Assembly: GCF_001499855.1 (NCBI RefSeq)
Contig: NZ_LQIK01000034.1
Coordinates: forward strand, 1 to 64,000
Source: Mycobacterium sp. GA-0227b
GTDB lineage: Bacteria; Actinomycetota; Actinomycetes; Mycobacteriales; Mycobacteriaceae
Reading direction: 5' to 3'
Length of the DNA stretch: 64,000 bases
Shown here piece after piece: positions 7,899-16,740 of the stretch; within the stretch, counting starts at the first letter, position 1; every line of letters begins with the position of its first letter. Below the pieces are notes generated by a model. That model worked only from the letters and a program-made list of their open reading frames with translations. It was not told the origin of the DNA and made no database searches. The position numbers were made by a program, and so were the translations under genes.

Positions 7899-8774
7899 TC
7901 ACCCTTCGACCACGACGCCCGCGGCGGCTTCGATCGGTTTCACCACCGCGGTGAAGTCCGAGTCGGCCCCCTCGCTCGCCATCGTCGACTCCCAGACCTG
8001 CGCCACGGCGTCGGCAACTTCGGTCGGCAGCCCCAGCGCTTTCGCCTCGTCGAGGTAAAGCCGAACGTCCTTGACCATCAGCCCGGTGGCGAAGCCGTAG
8101 TCGAACGTGCGTGGCAGGACCGCCCGCGGAAACTTGTCCCGACTGGCATGGGTGCCGCCCGACCCGGCGTTCAGGACATCGAGCATCACCCGGGCGTCGA
8201 GGCCGGACTTCACGCCGGCCACCATCGCCTCGGCGGTGACCGCCAACGTCGTCGCCGCGATCAGGTTGTTCACCAGCTTCATCGTCTGTGCCGCTCCGGG
8301 CTTCTCCCCGACAAACGTCGCTCGGCCGATGGTCTCGAAGATCGGCAGGCAGGCTTCGAAGTGGGCCGGCGGACCCGACACCATGACCGCGAGTGTGCCC
8401 GCCTGGGCTCCGTGCACGCCTCCGCTGACGGGACTGTCGAGCGCGGCGATCCCTCGCTCGGCGAGAAGCACGCTGTTGCGCTGCGCCGTTCGGCGGCCCA
8501 CCGTCGACAAGTCGACGAAGCGTTCGGCGACGCTTCCGCGCGCGACGTCGGCGGCGACGGACTCCGATGTCGCGGGGGTCGGCAAGCTGACCAATACCGT
8601 CGCGACGCGATCGGCGACCTCGCGCACCGACGCCGCCGCTTCGGCACCGGCTTCGACTGCTTTGTCGACCACCTCAATGCGCCTGTCGCACACCACGACC
8701 CGATGCCCGGCCGCCCGCAGGCGAGTCGCCATCGGAAATCCCATGTTGCCGAGGCCGATGAAGCCGACGTCCAT
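7899..8774 (-). CDS. 3-hydroxyisobutyrate dehydrogenase-like NAD(P)-dependent oxidoreductase
   Basis: A 291-residue beta-hydroxyacid dehydrogenase. It shows the Rossmann motif GFIGLGNMG (residues 4-12), the substrate loop DSPVSGG (113-119) and the catalytic lysine Lys166 in MKLVNN. Family members oxidise short 3-hydroxy acids such as 3-hydroxyisobutyrate, tartronate semialdehyde or related compounds. Valine-degradation neighbours such as mmsA are not present, so the substrate is not set. It starts 8 bp after the carboxymuconolactone decarboxylase gene on the same strand, and the two probably form a catabolic pair. Confidence 0.88.
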   Translation of the reverse strand: MDVGFIGLGNMGFPMATRLRAAGHRVVVCDRRIEVVDKAVEAGAEAAASVREVADRVATVLVSLPTPATSESVAADVARGSVAERFVDLSTVGRRTAQRNSVLLAERGIAALDSPVSGGVHGAQAGTLAVMVSGPPAHFEACLPIFETIGRATFVGEKPGAAQTMKLVNNLIAATTLAVTAEAMVAGVKSGLDARVMLDVLNAGSGGTHASRDKFPRAVLPRTFDYGFATGLMVKDVRLYLDEAKALGLPTEVADAVAQVWESTMASEGADSDFTAVVKPIEAAAGVVVEG

Positions 8775-8782
8775 GCCGAGCC

Positions 8783-9166
8783 CTACTGGTGGTCGGCGTC
8801 GTCGAAGGCTGCACGCGCCACCCGGAACGCCGCCACCGCTGCGGGGACACCCGCATAGACGGCGACCTGCATGAAGATCTCGCGGATCTCCTCACGCGTG
8901 ACTCCGGTGGTGAGAGCGCCCCTGACGTGCGTGCGCAACTCATCGGGACGGTTCAGCGCCGCCAGCATCGCAAGGTTGAGCATGCTTCGGGTTTTCCGGG
9001 GTAGGCCGTCGCGACCCCATACCGCGCCCCAGCAGTACTCGGTCACCAGATCCTGGAACGGCCCCGTGAAGTCATCCGCGCCGTCCGCGGCCTTCTGCAC
9101 ATAAGCCTCACCGAGTACCGCGGTGCGGATTTCGCGGCCCCGGTCGTACATGTCTTGGTCCACCAC
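8783..9166 (-). CDS. Carboxymuconolactone decarboxylase family protein (PcaC-like)
   Basis: A 127-residue protein close to 4-carboxymuconolactone decarboxylases, which act in the protocatechuate branch of the beta-ketoadipate pathway. The characteristic run YCWGAVWGRDGL, KTRSMLNLAML and HVRGALTTGVTREEIREIFMQ is intact. It lacks the CxxC of AhpD-type peroxidases, which favours decarboxylase over antioxidant function. Several GTG or ATG starts are possible (9166, 9163, 9151). No other pca genes are present, so its true substrate may be a related lactone. Confidence 0.85.
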   Translation of the reverse strand: MVDQDMYDRGREIRTAVLGEAYVQKAADGADDFTGPFQDLVTEYCWGAVWGRDGLPRKTRSMLNLAMLAALNRPDELRTHVRGALTTGVTREEIREIFMQVAVYAGVPAAVAAFRVARAAFDDADHQ

Positions 9167-9196
9167 TCGAGAGTGGCAGACCGCGACAGCGCCGAC

Positions 9197-10072
9197 TCAG
9201 CCGACTGGCGCAGGCGCTGGCGGCGTCGGTGCCGGCGCGGGGGCCGCGAACGGGGCTGGGCCCAGCGCTGGTGCCGGTGCTCCGAACGGTGCCGGCGGCG
9301 CTGGTGCGGGGGCAGGTTCCGGAGCAGGCGGAGCCGGCTCGAGACGTGCCACCGCGTAGGCCGCTCCCTCGGCGGCCATCCCGTTCACGAGGTACGAGTT
9401 GTGCGCGAAGCTCGGAAGACCGATGGGCGCGCCGTTGCAGATCGTGTCGCCCTCGGCGCACAGGCTCAGCGTCTTGTCTTGATACGACGGCCCGATCGCG
9501 ATCGCGGGTGCGCCAGCGTCGGTCAGGAATCGATCCGACGGCCGGCCAAACAGCACCACGGCGGCAACGTGGTCGCCGACTTCGTCGGACATCGGCTCGG
9601 GGATGAAGTGCCGGTACTCAGCGGGTACCTCCTCAGGAATCTCCGCAGAGGTCACATAACCGGCCACCGCGGCGCCCTGCGAGAATCCGCCGAGCACGAT
9701 GTCGGTATCGGGGCACGCCGCCGCGGTCGACTCGACTTTCCGTCCCGCATCGCGGATCCCGTCTACGACCGTCCGCGCGAATTGGATCCGATCGCCGAAG
9801 TCCGCACTCGCCGGGTAGTTGACCGCGTAGACGTCGATCGAGCGCGGAGCGGCCTGCGCGCGCAGCGCGTCGACGAATGCCTGCCCGACCCCGCCGACAC
9901 CGACTGGCTCACCGGTCCCGCGAGCGAACACGACTTGCACGTCGGGGCAGGCGGGCGGCGCCGGTGGTGGCGGAGGCGGCGGTTGGGCCGCCGCAAGAGG
10001 CACCGTTGCACTGACGAGCGCCGCGAAGGGCACGACCAGACCAACCATCCGAGCGATTCGACGAGCACCCAT
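9197..10072 (-). CDS. Secreted cutinase-like esterase (Culp family)
   Basis: A 291-residue alpha/beta hydrolase exported by a Sec signal peptide (residues 1-29, cleaving after AAA). A run of prolines precedes the catalytic domain. The nucleophile is Ser131 in GFSQG. Asp209 (EGDTICNG) and His224 (FAHNSYL) complete the triad, and Cys42/Cys120 and Cys205/Cys212 give the two family disulfides. Mycobacterial Culp enzymes cleave lipid esters at the cell surface. The last 55 residues are a Pro/Ala repeat tail, probably a wall-spanning linker. The start at 10072 has GAGGGAG just upstream. It is not linked to an operon partner. Confidence 0.93.
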   Translation of the reverse strand: MGARRIARMVGLVVPFAALVSATVPLAAAQPPPPPPPAPPACPDVQVVFARGTGEPVGVGGVGQAFVDALRAQAAPRSIDVYAVNYPASADFGDRIQFARTVVDGIRDAGRKVESTAAACPDTDIVLGGFSQGAAVAGYVTSAEIPEEVPAEYRHFIPEPMSDEVGDHVAAVVLFGRPSDRFLTDAGAPAIAIGPSYQDKTLSLCAEGDTICNGAPIGLPSFAHNSYLVNGMAAEGAAYAVARLEPAPPAPEPAPAPAPPAPFGAPAPALGPAPFAAPAPAPTPPAPAPVG

Positions 10073-10181
10073 TCGACCACTCCCTCTACGTGTGTAGCTG
10101 TATCGACCGAACTGCCACGGCAGTCGCGGTTCGTCATACCCGCATTGTTTGCCAGTCAATCAACGAGCCTCGCGGCGGGAT

Positions 10182-11204
10182 TCATCCGCGGCTCGGCTCG
10201 CTGATCCTCACCAGCATTTTGCCTATGTTCGCACCGGTGAACAAGCCGTTCATAGCATCCACACACGACTCGATGCCCTCGAAGATGGTCTGGCGGTGCA
10301 CCAACCGGCCCTCCTGCGCCCACCGGCGCAACGGCCCGAACGCCTCCTCGAAACGGCCCCACTCGTCGAGCGCGTTGAATCCCTGCATGAGCGCGGTCTT
10401 CGACAGCAGGTTGACGTAGTTGGCCGGGCCGGGATGTTCGCCGGTCAGGTAGCTCGAAATGACGCCGCACAACACGACCCTGGCCTTGTGGGCCAACCGG
10501 CCGAGCACCGCGTCGAGGATCGGCCCGCCCACGTTGTCGAAGTACACGTCGACGCCCTTCGGGCAGTGCTGTTTCAGCGCCGCGGGCAGGTCGTCCGCGC
10601 GGTAGTCGATGCACGCGTCGAACCCGAAATCGTCGATGACGGCCCGGCACTTCTGCGGCCCGCCCGCGATGCCCACCACCCGGGCGCCGGCGATCTTGGC
10701 GATCTGACCGGCGACCGAACCCGTGGCACCGGCAGCCGCCGACACCACCACGGTCTCCCCCGGCTGCGGCTTGCCGATGCCGACCATCCCGAAGTAGGCC
10801 GTTGCGCCGGTCGGTCCGTACACCGACATCACCGCGAGCTGGTCGACGTCGGGGCCTTCGACGGGTGTGGTGAAGATGTCGTCGCGGCTGATGACGTATT
10901 CCTGGAATCCGGTCAGCGTGGTGACCACGTCACCGACGGCGTACGCGTCGCAGCGCGAGGCGACCACTTCGCCGATGCCCGCCGCGCGAATGACCTCGCC
11001 GAGTTGCACCGGAGGCAGATACCCCGGCTGGTCGTTGAGCCAGGTGCGCGCGGCGGCGTCGATGCCGATGTAGGTGGTGCGAACCAACGCCTCACCTTCG
11101 GCGGGTTCCGGTGCCGGGCGGGCGATCAGCTCGGTGTCGGCGGGCTGGACCAGCCCGGTGGGTCTGCGACGCAACACGATCTGGCGGTTCATCAGCTCGG
11201 CCAC
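10182..11204 (-). CDS. NADP-dependent MDR oxidoreductase (prostaglandin reductase/CurA type)
   Basis: A 340-residue zinc-free medium-chain reductase. The nucleotide-binding turn is AAAGATGSVAGQIAK, the substrate-pocket region is GPTGATAYFGM, and the sequence FDNVGGPILDAVL is typical of the leukotriene B4 12-hydroxydehydrogenase/PTGR group. These enzymes reduce alkenal or alpha,beta-enone double bonds with NADPH. Either a GTG at 11204 or an ATG at 11192 could start it; the latter gives the family-typical MNRQIVLRRRP. It stands alone between the cutinase and the kinase. Confidence 0.88.
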   Translation of the reverse strand: MAELMNRQIVLRRRPTGLVQPADTELIARPAPEPAEGEALVRTTYIGIDAAARTWLNDQPGYLPPVQLGEVIRAAGIGEVVASRCDAYAVGDVVTTLTGFQEYVISRDDIFTTPVEGPDVDQLAVMSVYGPTGATAYFGMVGIGKPQPGETVVVSAAAGATGSVAGQIAKIAGARVVGIAGGPQKCRAVIDDFGFDACIDYRADDLPAALKQHCPKGVDVYFDNVGGPILDAVLGRLAHKARVVLCGVISSYLTGEHPGPANYVNLLSKTALMQGFNALDEWGRFEEAFGPLRRWAQEGRLVHRQTIFEGIESCVDAMNGLFTGANIGKMLVRISEPSRG

Positions 11205-11272
11205 GACCGCAACCTACCGAAGGTCGAATCAGCTCAGCGGTCGTTCATCCCGATCCCCGGGTAGGACGGCGG

Positions 11273-12508
11273 TTAGCGCCCTTGCTCCTCGGCGCGCTTG
11301 CGCTGCTCCTCTTCACGCTTCTTCTGCTCTTCCTCGCGTTTCTTCTGCTGCTCTTCGAGTTTCTTCTGCTGCTCTTCGCGCTTCTTGAGTTCTTCCTCCG
11401 TCAACGGAGGCGTACTCGGAGTGGGAGGCGCCGTCGTGGTGCCGGGTGCCGGCGGCGGACTCGGCGGTGCGGTGCTCGTCGGCGTGGAGGCCGGTTGGGG
11501 CGCGTCGAACGGTGAGTTGATCATCAGCAAGACGGCGGCCAGGGCCAGCACCGCGGCGACCGCCGCCACGCCGATGCGTGTCTGCTTGCGGCTCGGCGGC
11601 TTCCAGCCGCTGTCGCCAGCCGCGTGCGGCATGTAGGTCGCCGGAGGCACCGGAGACGTCATCACAGCCGTGGGCGGTCGCAACGGAGCGCCGACCGGCG
11701 CACCGAATCCGTTCAGTGCCGCGCGCATCTGCCGGGCCGAGCCAAAGCGTCGCGCCCGATCAGGATGCATGGCCTGGGCCACCACCGCGGCCAATGCCGG
11801 GTCGGCGTCGGGCCGTAGCGCGGTGACCGGAGGGGCCCGGTGGTCGAGGATGGCTCGTGCCAACGCGGCGACATTCTCCTGATCGAATGGCCGTCGACCG
11901 GTCAGCGCCTCATATCCGACCACCCCCACCGAGTACACATCGTCGGCGACCGTAGCGGCCTCACCGGCGATCCGGTTGGGGCTCAGGTAGGCCATGGTGC
12001 CCACGATCTGACCGTCGGTGGTGAGGTCGACACCGGCGCTCTTGGCGATCCCGAAGTCGCTGAGCTTGGTGAGGCCGCTCGGCGTGAACAGAATGTTGGC
12101 GGGCTTGATGTCACGGTGCAGGATGCCCGCATCATGCGCGGCGGAGAGCGCACCCAATACCTCGTTCAGGACCCGTCGCACCAGCGGTTGAGGCAGCGGC
12201 CCCTGGGCGATCGCGTCCGCCAAGCTGTTGCCGGGCAATCGCTCCATGACGATGTAGGGCGTCCCGTTGTGCTCGCCGCTGTCATGGACGGCGACGATGT
12301 TGGGATGGTTCAACGCCGCCGCGGCGCGTGCCTCCTCGACGAAGCGGCGCCGGGTCGCGGTGTCCGCGAGCATCCCCGGGTGAAGGACCTTGACTGCGAC
12401 GGCTCGGTCCAAGCGGGTGTCCCAGCCGTCGCGGACCACGGCCATTCCGCCGCTACCGAGCGCTCCTCGCAGCTCGTATCGGCCGCCGAAGACTTCGGGA
12501 GCCGACAT
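11273..12508 (-). CDS. Receptor-like Ser/Thr protein kinase with charged extracellular coiled coil
   Basis: A 411-residue PASTA-less mycobacterial Ser/Thr kinase. The kinase domain occupies about residues 10-265, with Lys40 in VAVK, HRD at 131-133 and DFG at 151-153. The usual APE/SPE motif reads SPN (176-178), lacking the conserved Glu that salt-bridges the C-lobe. One transmembrane helix (about 312-330) is followed by a Pro/Thr linker and a 40-residue Lys/Glu/Gln heptad-like tail (about 371-409) outside the membrane. The tail replaces the sensor domains of PknB or PknD. Ligand and substrates are unknown. Confidence 0.9.
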   Translation of the reverse strand: MSAPEVFGGRYELRGALGSGGMAVVRDGWDTRLDRAVAVKVLHPGMLADTATRRRFVEEARAAAALNHPNIVAVHDSGEHNGTPYIVMERLPGNSLADAIAQGPLPQPLVRRVLNEVLGALSAAHDAGILHRDIKPANILFTPSGLTKLSDFGIAKSAGVDLTTDGQIVGTMAYLSPNRIAGEAATVADDVYSVGVVGYEALTGRRPFDQENVAALARAILDHRAPPVTALRPDADPALAAVVAQAMHPDRARRFGSARQMRAALNGFGAPVGAPLRPPTAVMTSPVPPATYMPHAAGDSGWKPPSRKQTRIGVAAVAAVLALAAVLLMINSPFDAPQPASTPTSTAPPSPPPAPGTTTAPPTPSTPPLTEEELKKREEQQKKLEEQQKKREEEQKKREEEQRKRAEEQGR

Positions 12509-12546
12509 CGATCAGATCGCGATTGTTCAGGCGATCCGGCGAGATA

Positions 12547-12783
12547 TCAGTGCCAGCCTTCGGGCAAGTGGCCCCACGGGATCGCGTTGCCCCAACCCGG
12601 TACGTCATTCCAATACGGGATGTCGCCGGGGCCCGGAATCTTCGGGAACGGATAACCGCATGATTCGCATTTCCACGGATCAGCACCTGCCGTGCCGGCT
12701 GCGACGGTGGCGCCGGTGAACAGCGAACCGGCGATCGCACCTGCAAGCGCGGTGACTCCGGCGATGCGCTTGATCGTCTTCAT
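12547..12783 (-). CDS. Small secreted cysteine-pair protein
   Basis: A 78-residue protein with a clear Sec signal peptide (residues 1 to about 33) and a short mature part beginning DPWKCESCGYPF, rich in Pro, Gly and Trp. The CxxC could bind metal or form a disulfide. The ATG at 12783 is supported by GAAGGGAG upstream. It follows the kinase promoter region and is transcribed in the same direction. No characterised family is recognised. Confidence 0.65.
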   Translation of the reverse strand: MKTIKRIAGVTALAGAIAGSLFTGATVAAGTAGADPWKCESCGYPFPKIPGPGDIPYWNDVPGWGNAIPWGHLPEGWH

Positions 12784-12933
12784 CGTGTTCTCCCTTCGGT
12801 CAGCCCTGCAGCGGCAGACCGGTATCACGACCCGACCTGGTTACAGGCTTACCCTGCGCCGCTGCGATGTCAAACCGGCGGTCAACTGCTGACGGTCACG
12901 TAAGAGACCCGAAGAACGGGTACGCGGTAGGCC

Positions 12934-13908
12934 ATGACGGTCATCGGCTTTCACTGTTCGCACGAGCAGATCAACCCCGCCCAGTTGCTCCGCGACGTGC
13001 AACATGCCGAACAAGCGGGATTCACTGCCGGCATGTCGTCGGACCACTTCAGCCCCTGGAGTGAACGACAGGGCGAATCCGGTTTCGCGTGGGCGTTCCT
13101 CGGCGCTGCGCTCGCCACGACGCAGCTGCCCTTCGGCGTCGTCAACGCGCCGGGGCAGCGTTACCACCCGGCGATCGTCGCGCAGGCGATCGCAACGCTC
13201 GCGCAGATGTTCCCCGGCCGGATCTGGGCGGCGCTCGGCTCGGGCGAGGCATCCAACGAACGGATCACCGGCGACCAATGGCCACGCAAGGAGGTGCGCG
13301 ACCGGCGCCTCGTCGAGTGCGTCGACGTGATCAGGCGCCTGCTGCGCGGCGAAGAGGTAACTCACGAAGGTCTGGTCAATGTCAACCGGGCGCGGCTATG
13401 GACGCTGCCCGAGAAGGTTCCCGACCTCGTCGGTCCGGCCGTCACCCCGGAGACCGCCGCGCGGCACGCCGTCTGGGCGGACGGTCTGGTCACCGTCAAC
13501 CAGTCGCGAGACGCGCTGCAGAAGGTGCTGCACTCCTACCGCGACGCCGGCGGCCGCGGACCTGCGCGCCTGCAGATCCACCTCAGCTGGGCCCCTTCGG
13601 AGGACGAAGCCCTCGCGATCGCCCACGACCAGTGGCGCACCAACGTTTTCGATCCTCCGGTCTGCTGGGACATCGAGACGGTGGAGGCGTTCGACGTCAT
13701 CGGCGAGAAGGTCTCCACCGAGCACGTTCGCCGATCGGTTCGGGTCTCGAGCGACCTGGGCCAGCACACCGAGTGGCTCCACCAAGACCTCGCACAGGGA
13801 TGGGACGAGCTCTATCTGCATTTCGTGGGTCAGCAGCAGAGCGCATTCATCGACGCGTTCGGCAAACACGTGCTCTCACAGCTGAATTCAGAGGCGGTCA
13901 GCGCGTGA
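12934..13908 (+). CDS. LLM-class flavin oxidoreductase (TIGR03885-like)
   Basis: A 324-residue TIM-barrel flavoprotein of the luciferase-like superfamily. The start TVIGFHCSHEQINPAQLLRD, with SSDHFSPW and LGSGEASNERITG, matches the subgroup annotated as probable non-F420 flavinylated dehydrogenases rather than classical F420 reductases. Its stop codon overlaps the GTG start of the GH13 gene (GTGA at 13905-13908), so the two are translationally coupled. That fixed pairing suggests a sugar-derived substrate or a protective role for the GH13 pathway, but this is inference. Confidence 0.85.
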   Translation: MTVIGFHCSHEQINPAQLLRDVQHAEQAGFTAGMSSDHFSPWSERQGESGFAWAFLGAALATTQLPFGVVNAPGQRYHPAIVAQAIATLAQMFPGRIWAALGSGEASNERITGDQWPRKEVRDRRLVECVDVIRRLLRGEEVTHEGLVNVNRARLWTLPEKVPDLVGPAVTPETAARHAVWADGLVTVNQSRDALQKVLHSYRDAGGRGPARLQIHLSWAPSEDEALAIAHDQWRTNVFDPPVCWDIETVEAFDVIGEKVSTEHVRRSVRVSSDLGQHTEWLHQDLAQGWDELYLHFVGQQQSAFIDAFGKHVLSQLNSEAVSA

Positions 13909-15581
13909 GGAAGATCGAGACCGGCGACCTGTGGTGGAAGAACGCCGTCTTCTACTGCGCCGACATCGAAACGTTCTACGACTGGAACGGCGACGGCTGC
14001 GGCGACATCCGCGGCATGACCGAGCGCATCGAGTACCTCTTCGACCTCGGCGTCAACTGCCTGTGGCTCATGCCGTTCTACCCGACCGGCCGCATCGATG
14101 ACGGCTACGACATCACCGACTTCTTCGGTGTCGACCCGCGTTTCGGTACCCACGGCGATTTCGTCGAACTGGTGCGTACCGCCAAGGCGACCGGAATCCG
14201 GGTGATCGTCGACTTCGTGATGAACCACACGTCGGACCGCCACCCCTGGTTCAAGTCCGCGTGCCGCAGCACCGACGATACGTATCGCGACTATTACGTG
14301 TGGAGCGCGACCGAACCCAAGTCGAGCCCGAAAGACGTCGTCTTCCCGGATCAGGAAGACAGTCTCTGGGAATTGGACCCGAAGAGCGGCGAGTGGTACC
14401 TGCACCACTTCCTCAAGCATCAGCCCGACCTCAACATCGCGAATCCCAAAGTGCAGGAGGAGATTTCCCGTGTCCTCGGGTTCTGGCTCGAGCTGGGGGT
14501 GTCGGGTTTCCGCGTCGACGCCGTTCCGTTCCTGTTCGCCCGCGACGGCGCTCCGGGCGACCCTGGCGTGTTCGACCCCTACGAATACCTCGGCGATGTA
14601 CGCAATTTCATCACTCGCCGCGTCGGAGACGCCGTCCTGCTCGGCGAGGTCAACGTTCCCTACAAGGACCAAAAGAGCTTCTTCGGCGGCCCCGACGGCG
14701 ACGGGCTCAACATGCAGTTCGACTTCATCGGCATGCAGAACCTCTACCTGTCGCTGGCCCGCGGCGACGCGCGTCCCATCGCCAAAGCCCTGAACCGGCG
14801 CCCGACACTCGACATCACCAGCCAGTGGGCCAATTTCGTCCGCAACCACGACGAGCTCACCCTGGACAAGCTGAGCGACGAGGAGCGCCAGGAAGTCTTC
14901 GACGCCTTCGGTCCGGATCCGGATATGCAACTCTACGGGCGCGGACTGCGCCGACGGTTGCCCGCCATGCTCGGCGGTGACCAGCGGCGGATGCGCATGG
15001 CCTACTCGCTGATGTTCTCGTTACCCGGCACTCCGGTGCTGTTCTACGGCGAAGAGATCGGCATGGCCGAAAACCTCGAAGTGGCAGGGCGATTCGCTGT
15101 GCGAACACCCATGCAGTGGACCGCCGACGTCAACGGCGGATTCTCCACCGCGGCCAAACGCCGGCTGCCGCGCCCGCAACCCGACGGGATGTACGGCCCG
15201 GACCGCGTCAACGCCGCAGACCAGCGCCACGACCATCGGTCGTTCTGGTGGTTCATGCGCGATCTGATCTACACCTACCGCTCACAGCCGGAGATCGGCT
15301 GGTCGACCCCGGAGGTTCTGCAGCAACCGAACTCCGCCGTGCTGGCCCATGTCTGCCGGGAAGCGTCGGGCTGGGCGATGGTCGCGTTGCACAACTTCGG
15401 CGGCGAAGCCTGCATCGTGCCGATCGAACTCGACGAAGCGCCGGAATGCCGGCTCGTCGACCTACTCGACGGACTGTCCGAACACCAGCTCGACAACAAG
15501 GGCCGCATCGAGGTGGGCCTGGAACCTCACGGGTACCGGTGGCTGCGGGTGCTGCGTCCCGGCGACCCGCCCATCATCTGA
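13905..15581 (+). CDS. GH13 alpha-amylase family protein, trehalose synthase-like
   Basis: A 558-residue GH13 enzyme closest in feel to TreS (maltose to trehalose isomerase). The catalytic nucleophile is Asp205 (GFRVDAV), the acid/base is Glu248 (LLGEVN), and the third carboxylate is Asp316 in FVRNHDEL. FYGEEIGMAENL and RTPMQW are TreS-type. It lacks a fused maltokinase domain, and TreS proper is usually slightly longer. The GTG start is chosen because it forms the 4-bp overlap with the LLM gene and gives the natural N-terminus preceding DLWWKNAVFY. Trehalose or alpha-glucan interconversion is the likely role. Confidence 0.88.
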   Translation: MRKIETGDLWWKNAVFYCADIETFYDWNGDGCGDIRGMTERIEYLFDLGVNCLWLMPFYPTGRIDDGYDITDFFGVDPRFGTHGDFVELVRTAKATGIRVIVDFVMNHTSDRHPWFKSACRSTDDTYRDYYVWSATEPKSSPKDVVFPDQEDSLWELDPKSGEWYLHHFLKHQPDLNIANPKVQEEISRVLGFWLELGVSGFRVDAVPFLFARDGAPGDPGVFDPYEYLGDVRNFITRRVGDAVLLGEVNVPYKDQKSFFGGPDGDGLNMQFDFIGMQNLYLSLARGDARPIAKALNRRPTLDITSQWANFVRNHDELTLDKLSDEERQEVFDAFGPDPDMQLYGRGLRRRLPAMLGGDQRRMRMAYSLMFSLPGTPVLFYGEEIGMAENLEVAGRFAVRTPMQWTADVNGGFSTAAKRRLPRPQPDGMYGPDRVNAADQRHDHRSFWWFMRDLIYTYRSQPEIGWSTPEVLQQPNSAVLAHVCREASGWAMVALHNFGGEACIVPIELDEAPECRLVDLLDGLSEHQLDNKGRIEVGLEPHGYRWLRVLRPGDPPII

Positions 15582-15656
15582 GGCGGCGTGCGTCAGCTCC
15601 GGAAAATGTGTCCCAGATCTGGGATTGATTCGGCTACGAGCGGGTAGATATGCGAC

Positions 15657-15776
15657 ATGCTCGAAGCCGATGAGACCACCGCGGTCGCGGTCTGCGCTGG
15701 TTGTGGTTATCCGACGCTCGGGCCGGAGTTGTGTGCGTACTGCCAGGCCATGACGGTCGGTCCGACCGCGGCCTGA
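15657..15776 (+). CDS. Small zinc-ribbon protein
   Basis: A 39-residue ORF with two CxxC knuckles (CAGC at residues 13-16 and CAYC at 26-29) spaced 9 residues apart, the layout of a minimal zinc ribbon. The first 12 residues are acidic. The stop lies 7 bp before the stop of the convergent VanX-like gene, so no space is wasted. Function is unknown; similar tiny zinc ribbons are common in actinobacteria. It was found by reading the gap between the GH13 and dipeptidase genes. Confidence 0.6.
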   Translation: MLEADETTAVAVCAGCGYPTLGPELCAYCQAMTVGPTAA

Positions 15777-15783
15777 GTTCGGC

Positions 15784-16437
15784 TCACCTCACCGGCGCAT
15801 CGAGTATCGGCCGCTGCTCGTATGCGCCGGGCGCATCGAAATGCCACCATTCCCCCTCGTAGACGGTCAGCCCGCCCGCCGCCATCGCGTCCCGCAACCG
15901 CGCGCGGTTGGCCTGGGCCGCCGCGCCGACTCCGTCGGTCGCATAGGCGTTCGCCCGCGGATCGAACTCGTCGAAGCCGGTGCCCATGTCGACGAGGGCA
16001 CCGTCGCGGGCCAACGTGACGTCGACCGACAGACCGGCCTCGTGGCTGCGGGCGTACGGCCCCGGCCGCGCCACCCAACCGGGCTCCGGCACCGCCTCGT
16101 ACATCCGCACCTGCACGTCGTGCGGCCGGTAGCAGTCCCAGAACACGAGCACCTCGCCGCCGGGGCGCAGCGCGTCAGCGGCCGCGGACAGGCGTGGCGC
16201 CATCGACTCGTCGACCAGACAGCGCGCGTCGGCGGGATACAGCTGCTCGCCGACGAAGTTGTTGGTCGTCGCGTACCGCAGGTCGATCACCGCGTCGGGG
16301 ACCGCGGTGCGCACATCGACCAGACCTGCCGCACGGGCCGCGTCGGACACCGGCGGCACCGGTTCGTCGGCGGCGGCCACGCCGGACATCGCGCATGCCA
16401 GGACGACCGCCGCCGCACCGGTCCAGGCTCTCCGCAT
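15784..16437 (-). CDS. Exported D-Ala-D-Ala dipeptidase-like protein (VanX/DdpX, M15D)
   Basis: A 217-residue protein with a signal peptide (residues 1 to about 23) and the M15D zinc site: SHEAGLSVD (His132, Asp139) and EGEWWHF (Glu196, His199). YATTNNFVG and YRPHDVQ are typical VanX/DdpX landmarks. Such enzymes hydrolyse D-Ala-D-Ala. In bacteria without a vancomycin cluster they recycle cell-wall dipeptide. No vanHA or ddp transporter genes are nearby, so resistance is not implied. The ATG at 16437 has CGAGG upstream. Confidence 0.9.
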   Translation of the reverse strand: MRRAWTGAAAVVLACAMSGVAAADEPVPPVSDAARAAGLVDVRTAVPDAVIDLRYATTNNFVGEQLYPADARCLVDESMAPRLSAAADALRPGGEVLVFWDCYRPHDVQVRMYEAVPEPGWVARPGPYARSHEAGLSVDVTLARDGALVDMGTGFDEFDPRANAYATDGVGAAAQANRARLRDAMAAGGLTVYEGEWWHFDAPGAYEQRPILDAPVR

Positions 16438-16500
16438 CGCGGGCCTCGTTTCGCACTGGAGAAGTGGAGCTACGCGCGCAATCTGCACCGCGACGTGATG

Positions 16501-16740
16501 CTAGCCGCGACCGCCGGGAGCCCGAACACGTCGAGGTACTCCCCAGGGAAACATCGGCTGGTTGGCGGGGGGTGCGACCGTCGAGGGCCGCGTCTTGATC
16601 GACACACTGCCGTTGGTTTGGCAGGTCGTCATCGAGCCCGTGTCCTGGCAGGTAGGTCGAGCATCGGCGGCCGGAGCCGAAACGACCGCCATAACCGTCA
16701 AACTCACCATGACCAGCGCTGACTTGCGTCGAGTTGTCAT
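16501..16740 (-). CDS. Small secreted mycobacterial protein
   Basis: A 79-residue protein with a Sec signal peptide (residues 1-28, ending ADA) and a short mature chain containing a Cys pair (TCQDTGSMTTCQT) that probably forms a disulfide, then a Pro-rich tail. GGAGGG lies upstream of the ATG at 16740. The gene runs in the same direction as the dipeptidase, 63 bp away. No function can be assigned. Confidence 0.65.
   Translation of the reverse strand: MTTRRKSALVMVSLTVMAVVSAPAADARPTCQDTGSMTTCQTNGSVSIKTRPSTVAPPANQPMFPWGVPRRVRAPGGRG

Noticed and set aside
15784..16437. Vancomycin resistance (vanX)
   Set aside because: The M15D dipeptidase motifs are present, but vanH, vanA and vanRS are not. 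Cell-wall recycling is the simpler reading.
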